DNA of 64,000 bases from Yamagishiella unicocca. Its lineage: Eukaryota; Chlorophyta; Chlorophyceae; Chlamydomonadales; Volvocaceae. The DNA is taken from NCBI GenBank assembly GCA_003116995.1, contig BDSL01000056.1:434001-498000 (forward strand), read 5' to 3'. Numbering within the stretch: position 1 is the first letter of the stretch; every line of letters starts with the position of its first letter. The translations under genes and the position numbers were made by a program. Shown here piece by piece: positions 1 through 12,134 of the stretch. The notes under the pieces were generated by a model that had not been told where the DNA came from, did not search any database, and saw only the letters and a list, made by a program, of their open reading frames with translations.

Positions 1-3000
1 GCGGGTGGGTAACGGCGCTTGCCGCTCCTCCCGGTCGCTGACTAGGCCTACCTGCCATAGCCAGGCAAGGACCCCCCTCCGTTCCCCCATTCCACGATGG
101 GCCCACGACCGGGTTCCTTAGGATTGCGACTCATCCCCGCGCTGCCCACCACCCCCCGCTGCCCACTCAAGAGCAGATTGCAGGGGCCTGTGTGATATAA
201 CGCCCGTAGCTAACAGCTAACGCATATCGGCTGCCTCCGGGCAGTAAGCAATGTTCACTCCTTACCCTGGGTGTGTCGCTGCCCCTCCCTGGCGCGCCCC
301 CACGTCTGTTCTAAACGGTTTTTTCTGGCATCCACGGGTCTTCCTCGAACCCCCCCCCCGCAGTCCGTGTACCTGACGCTGCTGGAGATCGCTCTGGCCC
401 TGCGCCACATGCACTCCCTGGCCCTGGTCCACTGCGACCTGAAGCCGCAGAACGTGCTGCTCAAGTCCTCCCCCCGCGACCCCCGCGGCTTCACCTCCAA
501 GCTGTCCGACTTCGGGCTAGCCAAGATGATGGCGCACGACGACGAGGGGCAGCTGGTGATCGACGAGGCTGTGGCCAGCGGGTGCGTGCTTTGGTGTGTG
601 GGGGGATTACGTAAAAGAACCGGTAACTCGACTTGGGAATTGTCGTGCGGGTGTGTGTGTGCTAGCTGACGGCCAAGCCGCGAAGCCAGACAAGGGGAAA
701 TTAACGACCCAGACGGAGGTCCGGTGTGTAGGAAGGCGGAGGAGGGGTGTCGGTGTAGGGGGGCGGAGGAGGGGTGCTGGTGTGTGGGAGCTCCTGGCCC
801 CGGGTACGGCACCGGGGCAGCACAAGGGCACGGCGCGCTGGGCTGCGGGCTCTCCACGTCTCGCCATCGTCGCAACAACCACATTGCCCGCATCTCCCGA
901 TCCCCCTGTTTGCCCCTTTCGCCCCTTTAGCCCCTTTAGCCCCTTTTTGCCCTTTTCGCCCTTTTCGAGGCACTCCACGCGCCCTGCTTGACCTCGTTTT
1001 GTGCCTTACGGCGGCGCGGCCGTGCGGCCTCCCATGTCACGGCGGTGCGGGCATCGTGATCCCGCTTCACCGCGCTCCCCCCCCGGGCCACACCACGCGC
1101 CACACCACGCGCCACAGCACGCGCCACAGCACGCGCCACACCACAGCACGCGCCACACCACAGCACGCGCCACACCACACCGCGCGCCACACCACAGCAC
1201 GCGCCACACCACACCACGGGCCACACCTTGCAACATCGGTCCCACACACCTGGGTCGCGGGAACCGGTGCATGCGTGAGGGCTGGCGGCGTTGTCTTGGG
1301 GGATGGTAGCGCTGCAGCGGCTGCCTTGCCCCCCCCCCCCGGCCCTGATGCCGCTTGCGACGCGGCAGCAGTCGCTTCCCGCTGCTTGCTTGCTCTCTTA
1401 TGTGCGGGGTAGCTGCGATGTCTCACCACACCTTGCGCGCCCACACCCCTTCCCACCCGGCCCCGCATTGCCTCCTCAGGACCATCACCCACGTCGCTCC
1501 GGAGGTCCTGCTGGGTAAGCTACCGGTAGCAGCTAGCGGAGGCGCGCAGGCAGGGGCGGGAACCTAAGCGCGGGGGGCGCAAGCGGGAACCTCGCTTGCC
1601 GCAGCAAGCGAGCCGCAGTAGCCCTCGCTCGTTCCTCGTTCCGTGCCGTGCCATGGCATGACGGGTGTTGGTAGGCAGCGCAATCGTCGCGTGCATTCAT
1701 CCTTGGAAGTGCACGCACAGCCAGCGCTGTCGTGACCTACCGCACACCCCCTCCTGCTTCTCTCGCCCGCAGGCCAGAAGGCTCTGGGCGCTGCCGTAGA
1801 CATCTATGGTGAGAGCATGGTCTTTAGGGTTTTAGGGTGTCGGGCCTTTAGGTTTTTAGGGTGTAGTAGGGTCTTTAGGTTTTAGGGTGCAGGGTCTTAG
1901 TGTGTAAGGTTTAGGGGTGCTAGGTGGGAGGGCAGAGCTCTGGGATGCCTCCTGTGCACCTGCCGGAACCGTAAAAGCCGTACTGCTGTCGGCCGTACTG
2001 CTGTCCCACGCATGCGTCGTACTGTGTCTGTCGGCGCCGTACATGCCTGCCTGTACCGCGATACCCTTTTCTTCCGAAACGCGCCCTTCCTCTTCCTCCC
2101 CCTCCGTTCTGCGCTTTGTACGCTGCCGCACATTGTTTTGTTTCACTTCCTTCAACACGCCGCCGACGGGGCACCTCCACGGGTTTCTCGGCAGGTACCC
2201 TTCAGTGCACCCACTTGCACACACAACCAGGTGTCCGAAGCCTATGCGCCAGCTGCACTTCCCAGGTCTTCCTCAAAATCCCACGTCGAGTAACCGGTTC
2301 TTCTTGCAACCCCCACCCCAATGCCCACGTCCCCAACCTTCCTCATTGCGTGATCAAGCCTTCGGCATCCTCATGTTCCAGGTGAGCGGTGTGCGATGCA
2401 TTAACGATGTGTTGGTTTACCTCTGTGCCGTGGTCTATTATCTCATCGGAGTGGGACGGACGTCGCACACACAGGAGCTCCGGGCCCGAGCACTGTTTGA
2501 TCTCACGGTTCACGGGAAATCTGCTGGGGGGAATCTGGTGGGGGGAATTCTGCTGGGGGGATATCTGGTGGGGGGAAATCTGCTGGGGGGCAAATCTGTT
2601 GGGGGGAATTCTGGTGGGGGGAAATCTGGTGGGGGGAAATCTGGTGGGGGGAAATCTGCTGGCGGGGAGATCTGGTGGGGGGGAAATCTGCTGGGGGGAA
2701 AATCTGGTGGGGGGAATTCTGGTGGGGGGAAATCTGGTGGGTGGAAATCTGGTGGGGGGAAATCTGCTGGGGGGGAGATCTGGTGGGGGGGAAATCTGCT
2801 GGGGGGGAGATCTGGTGGGGGGGAAATCTGCTGGGGGGAAAAGGGTCTGCGATCACGACCACCGCACAACGCGACACGAGAGGGACGCCCCTCCCCTCCG
2901 TGCCTGAGGCCAGTGCCCTCCCTGGACTCGTGCGCTCGCTCCAGGTGCTGTGCGGCATGAAGGTATACGACAAGAACATGTCCGCCGCTGCGATCGCGAA

Positions 3001-3421
3001 CGCCGTCGCGCACCGCTTCATGCGGCCGCAGCTGCCGGCCTGGGCGCCCGCGAGCTACCGGTGCGGGGACGGGGAGGAGGGGCCAGCGTGTCAGTTTGGT
3101 GGTTGGCAGGCTCGGTTGTACTAACAGGTTGGCCGCCTCCTAGCCCTCTCGCTTTTGGCGGCTTGGCGATGTTTTAAACACACCGCCGCCTCATCCTCCC
3201 CATTCGCACCCAGCACCAGCTACACTTCCCACGTCAAGTAACCGGTTCTTTTCTGTAACCCCCCCCCCCCGCCGGCACCCCGCCGCAGGGCTCTGGCGCA
3301 AGCGTGCTGGCACCACGCGCCCTCCAGCCGCCCCACCGCCGACGAGCTGGTGAGGCACCTGGAGAAGGCCATCGAGGCCAAGCGCGGCGGCGGCGGCGGG
3401 CGCACGCAGCAGCGGTCATAA
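1..3421 (+). CDS. TKL-type Ser/Thr protein kinase, copy 1 (3' part; 5' end outside window)
   Basis: Exons: 1-4, 364-581, 1480-1514, 1773-1808, 2359-2381, 2945-3060 and 3289-3421 (TAA at 3419-3421). All introns are GT-AG and all phases agree, giving the last 187 residues. The second exon carries the catalytic loop HCDLKPQN and the DFGLAK Mg-binding motif. The next gives THVAPEVLLG (activation-segment end), followed by AAVDIYAFGILMFQ (subdomain IX) and the C-lobe helix ending in RPTADELVRHLEKAIEAKR. By family knowledge this is a cytosolic kinase of the TKL/MAPKKK-like class common in volvocine algae; the substrate cannot be told. Exon lengths equal those of the gene at 12135-26498 up to the last exon, so the two are tandem paralogues. 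This copy ends in a short Gly/Gln tail where the other has about 95 residues of Gln-Pro-Thr repeat. Confidence 0.9.
301..350 (+). repeat. E1 intronic repeat, copy 1
   Basis: Core words TTCTAAACGG, GGCATCCACGGG and TCTTCCTCGAA, ending 13 nt before the 3' splice site at 363/364 of kinase copy 1. It is shared with E1 copy 5 at the same position of the paralogue, so it predates the duplication or was copied with it. Confidence 0.8.
606..640 (-). repeat. E2 intronic repeat (antisense) in kinase copy 1
   Basis: Plus strand reads TTACGTAAAAGAACCGGTAA then CTCGACTTGGGAA; reverse complement of the E2 consensus. Intron 582-1479. Confidence 0.65.
1090..1235. repeat. 12/17-bp tandem repeat in kinase copy 1 intron
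   Basis: Units CCACACCACGCG (12 bp) change into 17-bp units CCACACCACAGCACGCG. It lies in intron 582-1479 and is absent from the matching intron of copy 2. Confidence 0.85.
1826..1916 (+). repeat. Telomere-like TTTAGGG/TTTTAGGG tract
   Basis: Irregular repeats of TTTAGGG and TTTTAGGG with spacers, at the start of intron 1809-2358 of kinase copy 1. Green-algal telomeres use these units. Confidence 0.6.
2280..2313 (+). repeat. E2 intronic repeat in kinase copy 1
   Basis: CCCACGTCGAGTAACCGGTT then CTTCTTGCAACCCC; ends 45 nt before exon 2359-2381. Confidence 0.65.
2518..2841 (+). repeat. 15-16-bp G-rich minisatellite
   Basis: About 21 units of [15 protein letters not shown] type in intron 2382-2944 of kinase copy 1. 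The regular G6 runs could form quadruplexes. Long GGGKSGGGKS-type reading frames here are a by-product. Confidence 0.85.
3226..3260 (+). repeat. E2 intronic repeat in kinase copy 1
   Basis: CCCACGTCAAGTAACCGGTT then CTTTTCTGTAACC; ends 28 nt before the final exon at 3289 and merges into its C-tract. Confidence 0.7.
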
Positions 3422-6305
3422 TTCAAGGCGCGCGCGCGCGCTGTACAGCGCTCGTGTGCTCTGCTGGAGTCACCGCTGGGCCCGCTGGGCTCGCTGGCCC
3501 GCCCGCTGGCCCGCTGGCCCTCCTGCAGGGTCTGCTTAGGGGGAGGTGCTGCGCTCTCGCCGGCGTGCATGCATGGGCATACATTCGCACGTGCCGGCGG
3601 GCTTGCATCACCCGGCTGTTGATGTCGGCGGCGGCCATCCCTGGCGGTATCATACAGGGGAGATAGGAAGTGCGCAGCCCGCGCTCCTCAGGCCGCACGT
3701 GTTCTCGCCGCAGCTTGCTTCGTTGCGACGGACTATTCCGGAACTTCATGCTGGGGAACGTTAAATCCTATTTATACTTTTTCGCTGTGCATTCACCGAG
3801 GGAGGGCCCGGGCGTGGGCGAGGGCGAAGGCTTGGACCGCGGGTCAAGGTCAGGCCAAACGGATCCCATTTGGCGGCGGAGGTGATGCAAGGCTTGGCTG
3901 ATGATGATTCCGCTGGTCTCGGAGCACAGTCAACCGCACGTCGCGCGGGATCTTTAGAATTCGAGGGCGCCTGTGACCCGGTGCTTGGGGGCTTGCAAGC
4001 AGCTCGGAGCAACCTCCAGCTGTGAGGCGGTAGTTCGTGACGCGGCAGAAGGACGTGTGAATGCGTCGTCCGCCGTTTTTGACAGAGTGCATCACGGCTG
4101 AGCCGGTGCCGTTTGTACGGCAGTCACGCTGACGTCATTTGCCGTCATGCACACACGTGCAGCGCTGTTTTCGATTGGGCCCCAGGTCTGGTGCTCCTGG
4201 TCCTTTGCGTGTTCCTACCTGCTATTGCGATCCAGCCTGCGGCGGTGTTGCGCTGGCCGGCGGAACGGAGGCGCGGCATCCAGGCATAGAAGAAGCTATT
4301 CAGAGAACCGTTGGCGGTTGCATCGGATGCAGCGGTTGGCACGGCTTCGTTGGCGAAGCGTCGCGTGTCACTCCGACATTAGGTTGTATGTGCATGGATG
4401 ATGTTTTGTATTGGGGAGCACGAAGGGCAGTGGTCGAAATGTGGGGCTGGAAGGGCATTGAGCGAATTTGAAAAGTGACGGGATAGGCTTGGGTCTCGGT
4501 GGGGGGCTGTCTCGGTGGGGGTGCTGGGGCGACGATGGATACTTCGTTTTATCCTTTGATGGTTGCGGGGGGAAATGCAAGGGCGGCTACCGTACCGTCC
4601 AATGGGTATTTTGAGGCAGCGGCGAAGTTGCTGTGTGCGCCGTTGGGGACAGTATTACGACCTGGACGCGTCTTTTGACATCGCGCCACGCCTTGGAAGG
4701 GTGCACGATGCATTTTGGCTCATTGCTGAAGGAGTTGCGGGGCAAGGTCCCTTGGCGGCATGCACCGTGGAAACCGGGTCTCCCTCTGGAGGGCGCACAG
4801 CGCATACCGGTAAGCAACATGGCGGATTGGCCGTCCCTCGGGTTTGCGTATCTGCGCTTCGCATACTGGATACGTCTAGAAGGTTTGAATCCGCGCTTTG
4901 CATATTGGATATACGTCGCTGAAGCTTGGATCTGCATTTCGCACCTTTGATCCTGGGAAAACGTGGGCGCTGAATTCATGGTTTGGGTTAAGAGTTTACC
5001 GTAGGTCGGCGGCTTGGGCTTGATGCGAGGTTGGCGGTGGGGCGAAGCCGGTGCGCGTTACGTTGACGGTGTGTTGGTACGGAGGCGCGCGCGTGGGGTC
5101 TGGTGTGGGTCGTGTGTCGACCGGCCGTCGGAACGCGAGTCAATCGAATCCTGGCTGGCGCGACACTGGCGCTGCGGCTTAGCTTGCTGTTGTGAGCTGT
5201 TGAAGCCGATTGTTGTGTCAGTGAAAATGACGAAAATGACGAAGGCGGGGTTCGGTGCCAGAGCGCGCGAAGCGCTCTGAGCCATCCGATTGTCGTGCGG
5301 TAGGTCGTGGCCTGGCTGGCGTCCTTGCCGCGTACACCCAGCCAGCTGCTGTGTGGTTCCTTGGTTGCTGCCTGCTCCTCTGCTTTCAGAGGCTCGCAGT
5401 GCTTCTGTTGCTGCTGCACGGCGCAGCAGGCCGCCGTGTCCAAGCAAACGCTGCTGCTGCACTGAGCCGCACGCCGCCGTGTCCCGCGTGTTTGGTTCGG
5501 CCGCGCCGTATTTTACGTCTTGTTGGGCTCATTGTTTATGGATATGATGCAGAAGACACAGGGTTCGTTGGGGTTGGTCGAGTTTCCGACGCGCCTAGAG
5601 CGGACTGACCGACCCGCAACGGCAGCCCGCCGCCGTACACGGTGCATCCGTGCTGGTTCCATTAATCGCAGGCTGCTGCTGGCGCCACTCCTCCTAACGT
5701 ACTCAACATTGGTTCGCACCTGAAAACGAACCTAATCTCCGTAAAGGTTTTCAGAGGGGCGTTTTATGTGCACTAAGGGTGAACATCCTGGCGCCAAGCG
5801 CTTGAATGGAATGGGTTCTCGCCGGGTTTCCAAGGCGGAGGCGGCGAGGCGTTTTGTGGTGTGTTGACCCAGCGTGTGTACAGCGAGCCAGTCCGGCCAC
5901 GGAGCACGGAATGGCGGACCGGGCCGGCGGGGTGGCGCAGCGGTGCGCTGCTCGTCAATCGTTCGTGTTTGTGTTTGTTGCTGCAGCCCTGCCGAACGTA
6001 TCGATCGGCTTGCGTCCGAGCGCAGTCTCCGCCTGCTGGCGGGTGTGCTGCCAGCAGCTGCGCTCGCTGCCGCCTGCTGGAGGCCGTGGTTCTCACGGCC
6101 GGGGGGTCCTATGTGCAACACCAAGACGCCCAGTTAGGGAGCTGCCTGCAGGCGAACCGTGTGGCTGCAGGCGGATCGTGTAAACCAATATCCTTGGAGG
6201 GCCGATGCCAAGACACACTGCGTTTTGGCAGCGAAGGATCATCTGGTGCACCTCCCAGGGCGATTGCGTCATATTTAACTCGCTTTTTGCCTCTTTCATC
6301 TCCTT

Positions 6306-6370
6306 CAGTGTCAGGCGATGTGCCTGATGGTTCTGCCTTTTGGTCTACACCCCACTGTAACAGTAACTAC
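6306..6370 (+). mobile_element. Solitary LINE 3' tail
   Basis: Contains GTCAGGCGATGTGCCTGATG, TTTTGGTCTACACCCCACTG and TAACAGTAAC, matching the last 60-65 bp of the LINE fragments at 39838 and 44100. No upstream LINE sequence is attached, so this is an extremely truncated copy. Confidence 0.5.
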
Positions 6371-6478
6371 TGCTATCTTATACCGGTCTGCCTTTTGATC
6401 TGGAACCCGCTGTAACGTGTACTACTACCGGTACAGCGCAAAGCCCCAAAGAAAGGGTTGTGATACAGTTTATGCAGT

Positions 6479-6530
6479 GGGCTCCAGACCTTAAAAGATA
6501 GAGCCATCGGGCGCATCGCCTGACACTGAA
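6479..6530 (-). mobile_element. Solitary LINE 3' tail, inverted
   Basis: Minus-strand copy of the same tail (plus strand shows CATCGGGCGCATCGCCTGAC). It faces the copy at 6306-6370 tail to tail about 110 bp away. Confidence 0.5.
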
Positions 6531-6819
6531 AGAGACAAGGAAAGCAAGGAAAACATGTTGCTGACGTCGCCTGTCCCACTGAGTCGCGTGCTAGCCGGTG
6601 CTAGCCCAGTGCGCCGCCGGGGCCCTTCCGTGCACTGTCAGGCCTAGCGCGAGTGCATGCGCGGGTGCGACCCAGCGGAGCCGACGACGCAGCTACCCAC
6701 ACGACATCATCCCAACTCACCCCGCAAGCTGCCTGCCATCCATCAGCTCCATCGAATCGTGCTGATCGCGTCAGCCCAGCTAGGTTACTGTCCGTAGAAG
6801 CCAAAGGCGACGCAAGCCA

Positions 6820-6880
6820 GCGTCAGGCGATGCGCCCGATGGCTCTACCTTCTGGTCTGGGGCCCACTGTAACAGTTACT
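6820..6880 (+). mobile_element. Solitary LINE 3' tail
   Basis: Plus-strand copy of the tail (CGTCAGGCGATGCGCCCGAT, then GGCCCACTGTAACAGTTACT). No coding part is attached. Confidence 0.5.
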
Positions 6881-7167
6881 ATTCCCACAGACAGCTGCTC
6901 TCTGGGTTGTCCGCCTAGGAAAAAACACAGCCCATCCTCATGTATTGACGTGACGGCCGACCCTTGCCGCCCACACTTGGATCGCGTGAATCGACGAGGG
7001 CCCACGAGGGCCCACGAGGTCACGTCACCTCTTAACCCTCACCCCACACGTCTCTACATGAGCTCGCATTGCTTTCTTCAATCCATCCCTCCCAACAGCC
7101 TGCATCATTCCCTGGGGCCGGCGCCGGACCGGCGTCCCCTCGCCTGTATCATTTCTGGCACTGCCCT

Positions 7168-7225
7168 GTTACAGTGGGTTCCAGACCAAAAGGTAGAACC
7201 ATCGGGCACATCGCCTGACACTGAG
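7168..7225 (-). mobile_element. Solitary LINE 3' tail, inverted
   Basis: Minus-strand copy (plus strand: GTTACAGTGGGTTCCAGACC, CATCGGGCACATCGCCTGAC). With the copy at 6820-6880 it makes a second tail-to-tail inverted pair. Confidence 0.5.
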
Positions 7226-9539
7226 GGATACGGAGGAAACAGAGACCGACGCTGGACGTTGGTGTGCTCGAAGGGCACCTTGCGGTCATGCCTGCCCCAG
7301 TCGGACAGTAGCGTTGCTGCACTGCGTGGTCGGCCGGTAGTTGCCCCTGCTGGTGTTCGGCCGCTGGCCCGTGCGATACCGTGGTGGGTGCCTGCCCGCC
7401 CTGGCTGAGAGCAGCGTGTTTGGGATGTTAGTAGTAACAGTTACAGTGGGTATTTGGGATGTTGTCGGCCTGGCCACGCTCAGTGCGATTGACCCTCGGC
7501 TGCTACATGCTCGGGGCTGTGTCGCGCCGACCGGCTGTGCCTCGCCTACCTGGGGCCCACGCTTGGTGCCTCGCCTACCTGGGGCCCACGCTTGGTGCCG
7601 GGCGCTCGCGCGCAGTTGACTGCAGTGTAATATTGCTGGCCCACCCGCGGGCGTTGCTCAGATCGGTGGGGTGCAGTAGGGGTCATCCACCCGTTCCTCC
7701 GTGTGCTTGGGGGTCGCTTGCCATGTGCTGGCAGAACGCTGCCTGCCCTGGAGGGCCTGAGCGGTTCCTGCCTGGTGCTCTGCAAGGGCCGCGTATCCAA
7801 CTGTCTGGTGCCTTCTGGGCCCAGGGCATATTTTTTGCAGTGCGGTTGCTAAGCCGAATTGTTACTGTTGTCTGCGACCGTGTTCGTTGGTGGGTGCGCC
7901 TGGGGCGCCGTCTGCCCGGGTTTGCATTCTCCTCGTCCTCATGGTCTGGGTTTGCTGAGGTTTCCCTTCGTGCCGAAGTCCCTTTTCTGGCCGCTTGTTT
8001 GGGTGGGGCCTTCGTCGCGGGTGGATAGTGCTCCGGGATGCCGGGCGGTTCTGGCCTCAGCCCATCGATCCGGGCTGCTGGCCGGTCCCACCGTTTTTCC
8101 GGCGGTAGGCCTTGGGGTGCCTGGGTTGTCCTTTTTCGTCGGGGTCCCTCCGTCTTGGGCGCGGCGGAGTTTCCCTCGTTTCCTTGTGCCTTTTTGGGCG
8201 TCCGCCGGCTGCCAGCGCTGGCTTGCCGTACGGCCAAGTCTCGATATGGGTCCCCCCCACGCGTCCTCGACTTGCCCGGCGTCTCTGGTTTCCGAGATTT
8301 ACCGGTGCCCTTGGGGGCGTCTGCTGGGTTCAGCCCCGGCTCTCGTATGGTGAGGCCATGACCGTGGGCCCCTCTCCATGTCCTGGGTTCGCCCAAGCTT
8401 GGGGCCACTTAACATCTCAATTTCAGCCATCGAACCACTCTAATGCATCTCCATTCAGGGGCCACTTGCCGTTTCACTCTAACCGGGCGTTAACCTCAGT
8501 ACATTTCCCGCTTCGATCCTTTCAAGCTCTACATGCTGGTTAATACTGGCGTTAACATAACAGTCAATGCCTTATCATTAGCCCTCACAAAGCGAGGTAA
8601 AGCCGGGCGTATCACATCTTCACATGTTTAAGCAGACCATTGTAGCGAGATTTTCCCCAGACGAGTCCGTATGAAACTACCGCCGATGCCGAATAAAGAC
8701 TATGTACACGGGTCGGACGAGCACTTCAGACGGAGCGCAAATCCAAATGACCCAATGCAAAATGAAGACCCCTAATAGGCAAAAATACAAGCGAACGTCG
8801 GGAAGCCGCGCGAAGGATGCTCGTCATGCCAATCCCTGCTTAAAAATGCCGAGACCGTACGTGCCATGGGTCGGGACCGTACAATACAAGCACCGAGCCT
8901 GTACATTCTACCGCCGATGCCGAAAAGTAGTGGCCGGAGAAACAGCTGAATCGGGCCGCATTTCCACTCGGCCAGGAGCACAGTAAAAGTCTCCAGTACA
9001 CAAAATTTACAGCGGGGGCTGGGAAGCTGCGCCCAAAAAGATCGCAAATGGACCGGGAAATAGCAGTCGCGAACGGACAGGATTGCCACCTGGAAGATGC
9101 TTATGAAAGGATCCCTCTAACGGACGTGTTTGAGAGCAGGTGGGCCACACGAGCGCAACTCACAGTGCCCTACAAGGCAAGAGGAACAGCAGCATGTCCA
9201 TGGTACCAAATTGGGTTGGCTGTAAAAGTATGGTAGCAGACGGGGGGCCATGCGAGACAGCGCCAGCTGAGAAAACCGCGCGAATGCGCTACGCTGGTAC
9301 GCCGCCTCACGATACAGGCTGGGGATCTAAGGTACCTCACAACGCAAACAAATGAAATGTTTAGGTCACCTCAAGCCCGGTTTACCCAGGACAAGAAGGG
9401 GGGCCATGTCTTGAACTTAAGAGAGGCAAGCCGGGCCTAACCCAAGCAGGGGGACCACAGCAATCCAGCACACCTGAGCAGATGCCCCGAAAGTAAGGCA
9501 CCGAAAGACACAGGGACCTCGCTCGCCGCGCGCAACACA

Positions 9540-9660
9540 GCTCGCCCCCGACAAAATAGACGGGCAGGCATACCGAAATTGCACGAGCAAGGGGGCAATT
9601 CCAGTAGTGGTGCAGGCGAGGGGACACCGGGCCGTAGCCGAAGAAAGCTCCCCCCAACCA
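9540..9660 (-). mobile_element. Decayed LINE C-terminal fragment
   Basis: The minus strand reads VSPRLHHYWNCPLARAI, closely related to the zinc-knuckle segment of the LINE fragment at 39838-40828, within a short reading frame that soon loses similarity. It marks another, older copy of this or a sister family. The surrounding 8.4-11.5 kb has no recognisable gene. Confidence 0.45.
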
Positions 9661-11594
9661 TAGGCGACAAATTGCGTAGTATAATGCTGGCGTTACTACT
9701 ATGTTGGCATTTCCGGTGGCGCTGCATGCTACTGCTCTGGAAAGGTCAAGCCAGCACTAAGGGCCCCAGGACCAGATGGAGCCTACCGGTATGCACAACG
9801 GCGCGCGGGTTCCCCACGCACAAAAATCACAACCCAGCAGGTACGCCAAGGCCAGTCGTCAAGTCCCGGACAGCGCGCGAACCCATCTTCCACACGCCCT
9901 TCCATCCACGCATACTAAACCGAAAATAAATACACGATCATCTGCTTCACGAAGAAGACGGTTCCCGTCTTTGGTTAAATCAAAAGAAACCTTTGCTTCC
10001 GCACGAAAGACGTTGCACAAATTTATAATGACTTTAGTAGATGACTGGCGTGGATCCCATCAAGGGCTCATCAACAGTACAATGCCTACGGGGGTTCCGG
10101 GGAGCGGGTGGGTCGGTCGCACAGTAAGCAAGGAGTAAGGTCAAAGTAAGGTCATTTGCCGTATTGGAACAAGACCCGTAGGATGTTCCTTTTGCTCTGT
10201 TGGGTCCACTAGCCCTGGCGAGCTCGAGACAAGAAAGGGGGGCCATACATACAGAGACCTCACTGTGCGAGGGCACACGCCCCAAAAGGCACAGGGTAAA
10301 ATGAGGGTAAAATGATAGTTACATCAATAACCTTTTAACCTTTTATAGACTAACTATAAAAGATCGTGCACTACAAGAGAGTGAAGAAAAACATGAAGTA
10401 CAATGTATTGGAAGCACTACACGTACGGAAGCCAAATGTGCCGATTGTGGTAACCAGGCGCCATGGTGCAGGTAAACCCTACTCTTTGACGACTTGAATA
10501 GGCTCTGCGTCTGTAGGCAACCGTATCAATCCATGAAGTCTGGTACTTTCGTATCAGTAGCTTTCGCCGCCTGACCTATAGCGGATTTTCATACCTCGGT
10601 CCAGGAAGCCAGGAAGAATACACGATGCCATTCTGGTCCTGCTTCCGTGGGCGGGTTGGGCGACAGACGGGAGAGCCACCTCACGAACGCTGTTCTGTAC
10701 CGCAGTTACACCCGTTAGAGCAGGATTTCTTAGCGAAGCCGCCAGCTCCAAAGGTAGTGGAATACGAGAGCATTCGAGCAAACTCTGCGCTTGCTGACGT
10801 CGCAGCGGGCAATGTAAGCACACCTTGGGTGAGTTGGCTGGTGCCTTTCGGCTGGTCTCTAAGCGGATTCCATTTTGCCCGCTGTGTCAGTTTACAAATT
10901 GTTTGCAAATCAGCAATGGAAATCCACACAAACGGACGATTTTCACACGACCCTTACATGGCTGGCCACAGGCAAACGAGCCTTTCATCAGCCTCGTGCA
11001 CGAGCTTTCTACCTTGGAGGGCGGCTGGTGGTCGGCATTGTCTGAAGGCTGCCAGGCGATATGCGAATGCCTTGATGCAGGCCATGTATGGTGAGTTCAG
11101 CACCCCGAAGTGGATCCGCAGGGGATATTTTACCTTCTTCGTGTGGCTCAAGACGTTTCTGTGAGTCGCGATGCTTGGACAGCAGTCCTCGGGGCAGCTT
11201 CGCTGTCAGCTCGTCACAGTGGACCACGCAGTGTCTTTGTGGCTGTAGGTGAAATAGCAGGCGGGTGATGTAGCGACGATGGTTCGGAGGGGGGGACTGA
11301 TTGCCCTCACAATTACTGGCGAACCCGTCGGCTAATGATAGCAAACACGGTCAGCAACCAGAACGCCCGATAATGCAAACTCCTCTTTTACCGGGCCCGG
11401 CGGCGGGCGGGATGCTGGAACCCTACCCATCGCAAGCGGACTGGTGTCCTCTGCCCGTATCCGTTTCGACCTCGTACTTCTCGGCTACAAAATGTCGCCT
11501 TCCAGGAGTTGGGCCTCGTTTGGTGGGATACGACAACTGGCTCAGGTTCTAGGATTGCAAGAAGCTTTTTAGTGGAGCAGCCGCCTTGTGTCGG

Positions 11595-11709
11595 GGCAAG
11601 GGATGTGTTGACGTCACGGCAAGGGATGTGTTGACATTATGGCAAGGGATGTGTTGACATCACGGCAAGGGATGTGTTGACATCACGGCAAGGGATGTGT
11701 TGGCATCAT
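11595..11709 (+). repeat. Five 23-bp direct repeats upstream of kinase copy 2
   Basis: Five units of GGCAAGGGATGTGTTGACAT plus CAC, with only 1-4 differences per unit. TTGACATCA/TTGACGTCA words recur in each, resembling bZIP-type half sites, so a promoter role is possible but unproven. Confidence 0.8.
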
Positions 11710-12134
11710 GGCTTTTAGGCAATGGAGAGCTGCCGTAATTGGAGCACTGCACCTGGGGCGTGGATAAGTAGCCGCCAGAGTTGCCGTGGTCGGGCTGCAT
11801 GGTTTCGGGGCGCTGCGTCAACGCGGTGTACGGCAACTGCCAACTACCGTAGCGGGGCTGGCGGTCGCGGGAGGCTTCGGGCTGCAGGCGCTGGGCGTAG
11901 ATATGAGATACGTGCGGCGGGAGGTGAAGAGCACAGCTCGTCCACAGCCAGGTTACCAGAAGAGGTCACTGGCCCTGGTTTCGGAGGTACTGCGTTGGTT
12001 TGCTGGCCGCGGTGCGCCCGTCGCCAGGGTCCGCAGCCCCCCACGTGACCCCGTGCACCTACCGCTGTCGCCGACCTGCCTCCCCCTCCCCCCGGTGCCT
12101 CCCGCCTCCTCCTCCTCCCGACCACTGCCTGCAG

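Larger units (their letters stand above)
3422..12134. other. Intergenic region between the tandem kinases
   Basis: About 8.7 kb without a gene I can support. It holds four LINE 3' tails (6306-7225), a decayed LINE fragment (9540-9660), a GC-rich segment at 7850-8370 that may be old repeat sequence, and a 23-bp tandem repeat at 11595-11709. The 179-codon frame at 10625-11164 has no recognisable motif. The missing 5' exon(s) and promoter of kinase copy 2 probably lie in the last kilobase. Confidence 0.6.

Noticed and set aside
2503..3021. Pro/Phe/Gln-rich minus-strand frames and GGGKS-rich plus-strand frames
   Set aside because: Produced by the 15-16-bp minisatellite in an intron.
7459..8408. 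Long overlapping frames on both strands at 7.5-8.4 kb as genes
   Set aside because: GC-rich repeat-like DNA with frames open on both strands; no recognisable domain.
10625..11164. 179-codon plus-strand frame as a gene
   Set aside because: No motif, no splice logic and a composition like its surroundings; left as unsupported.
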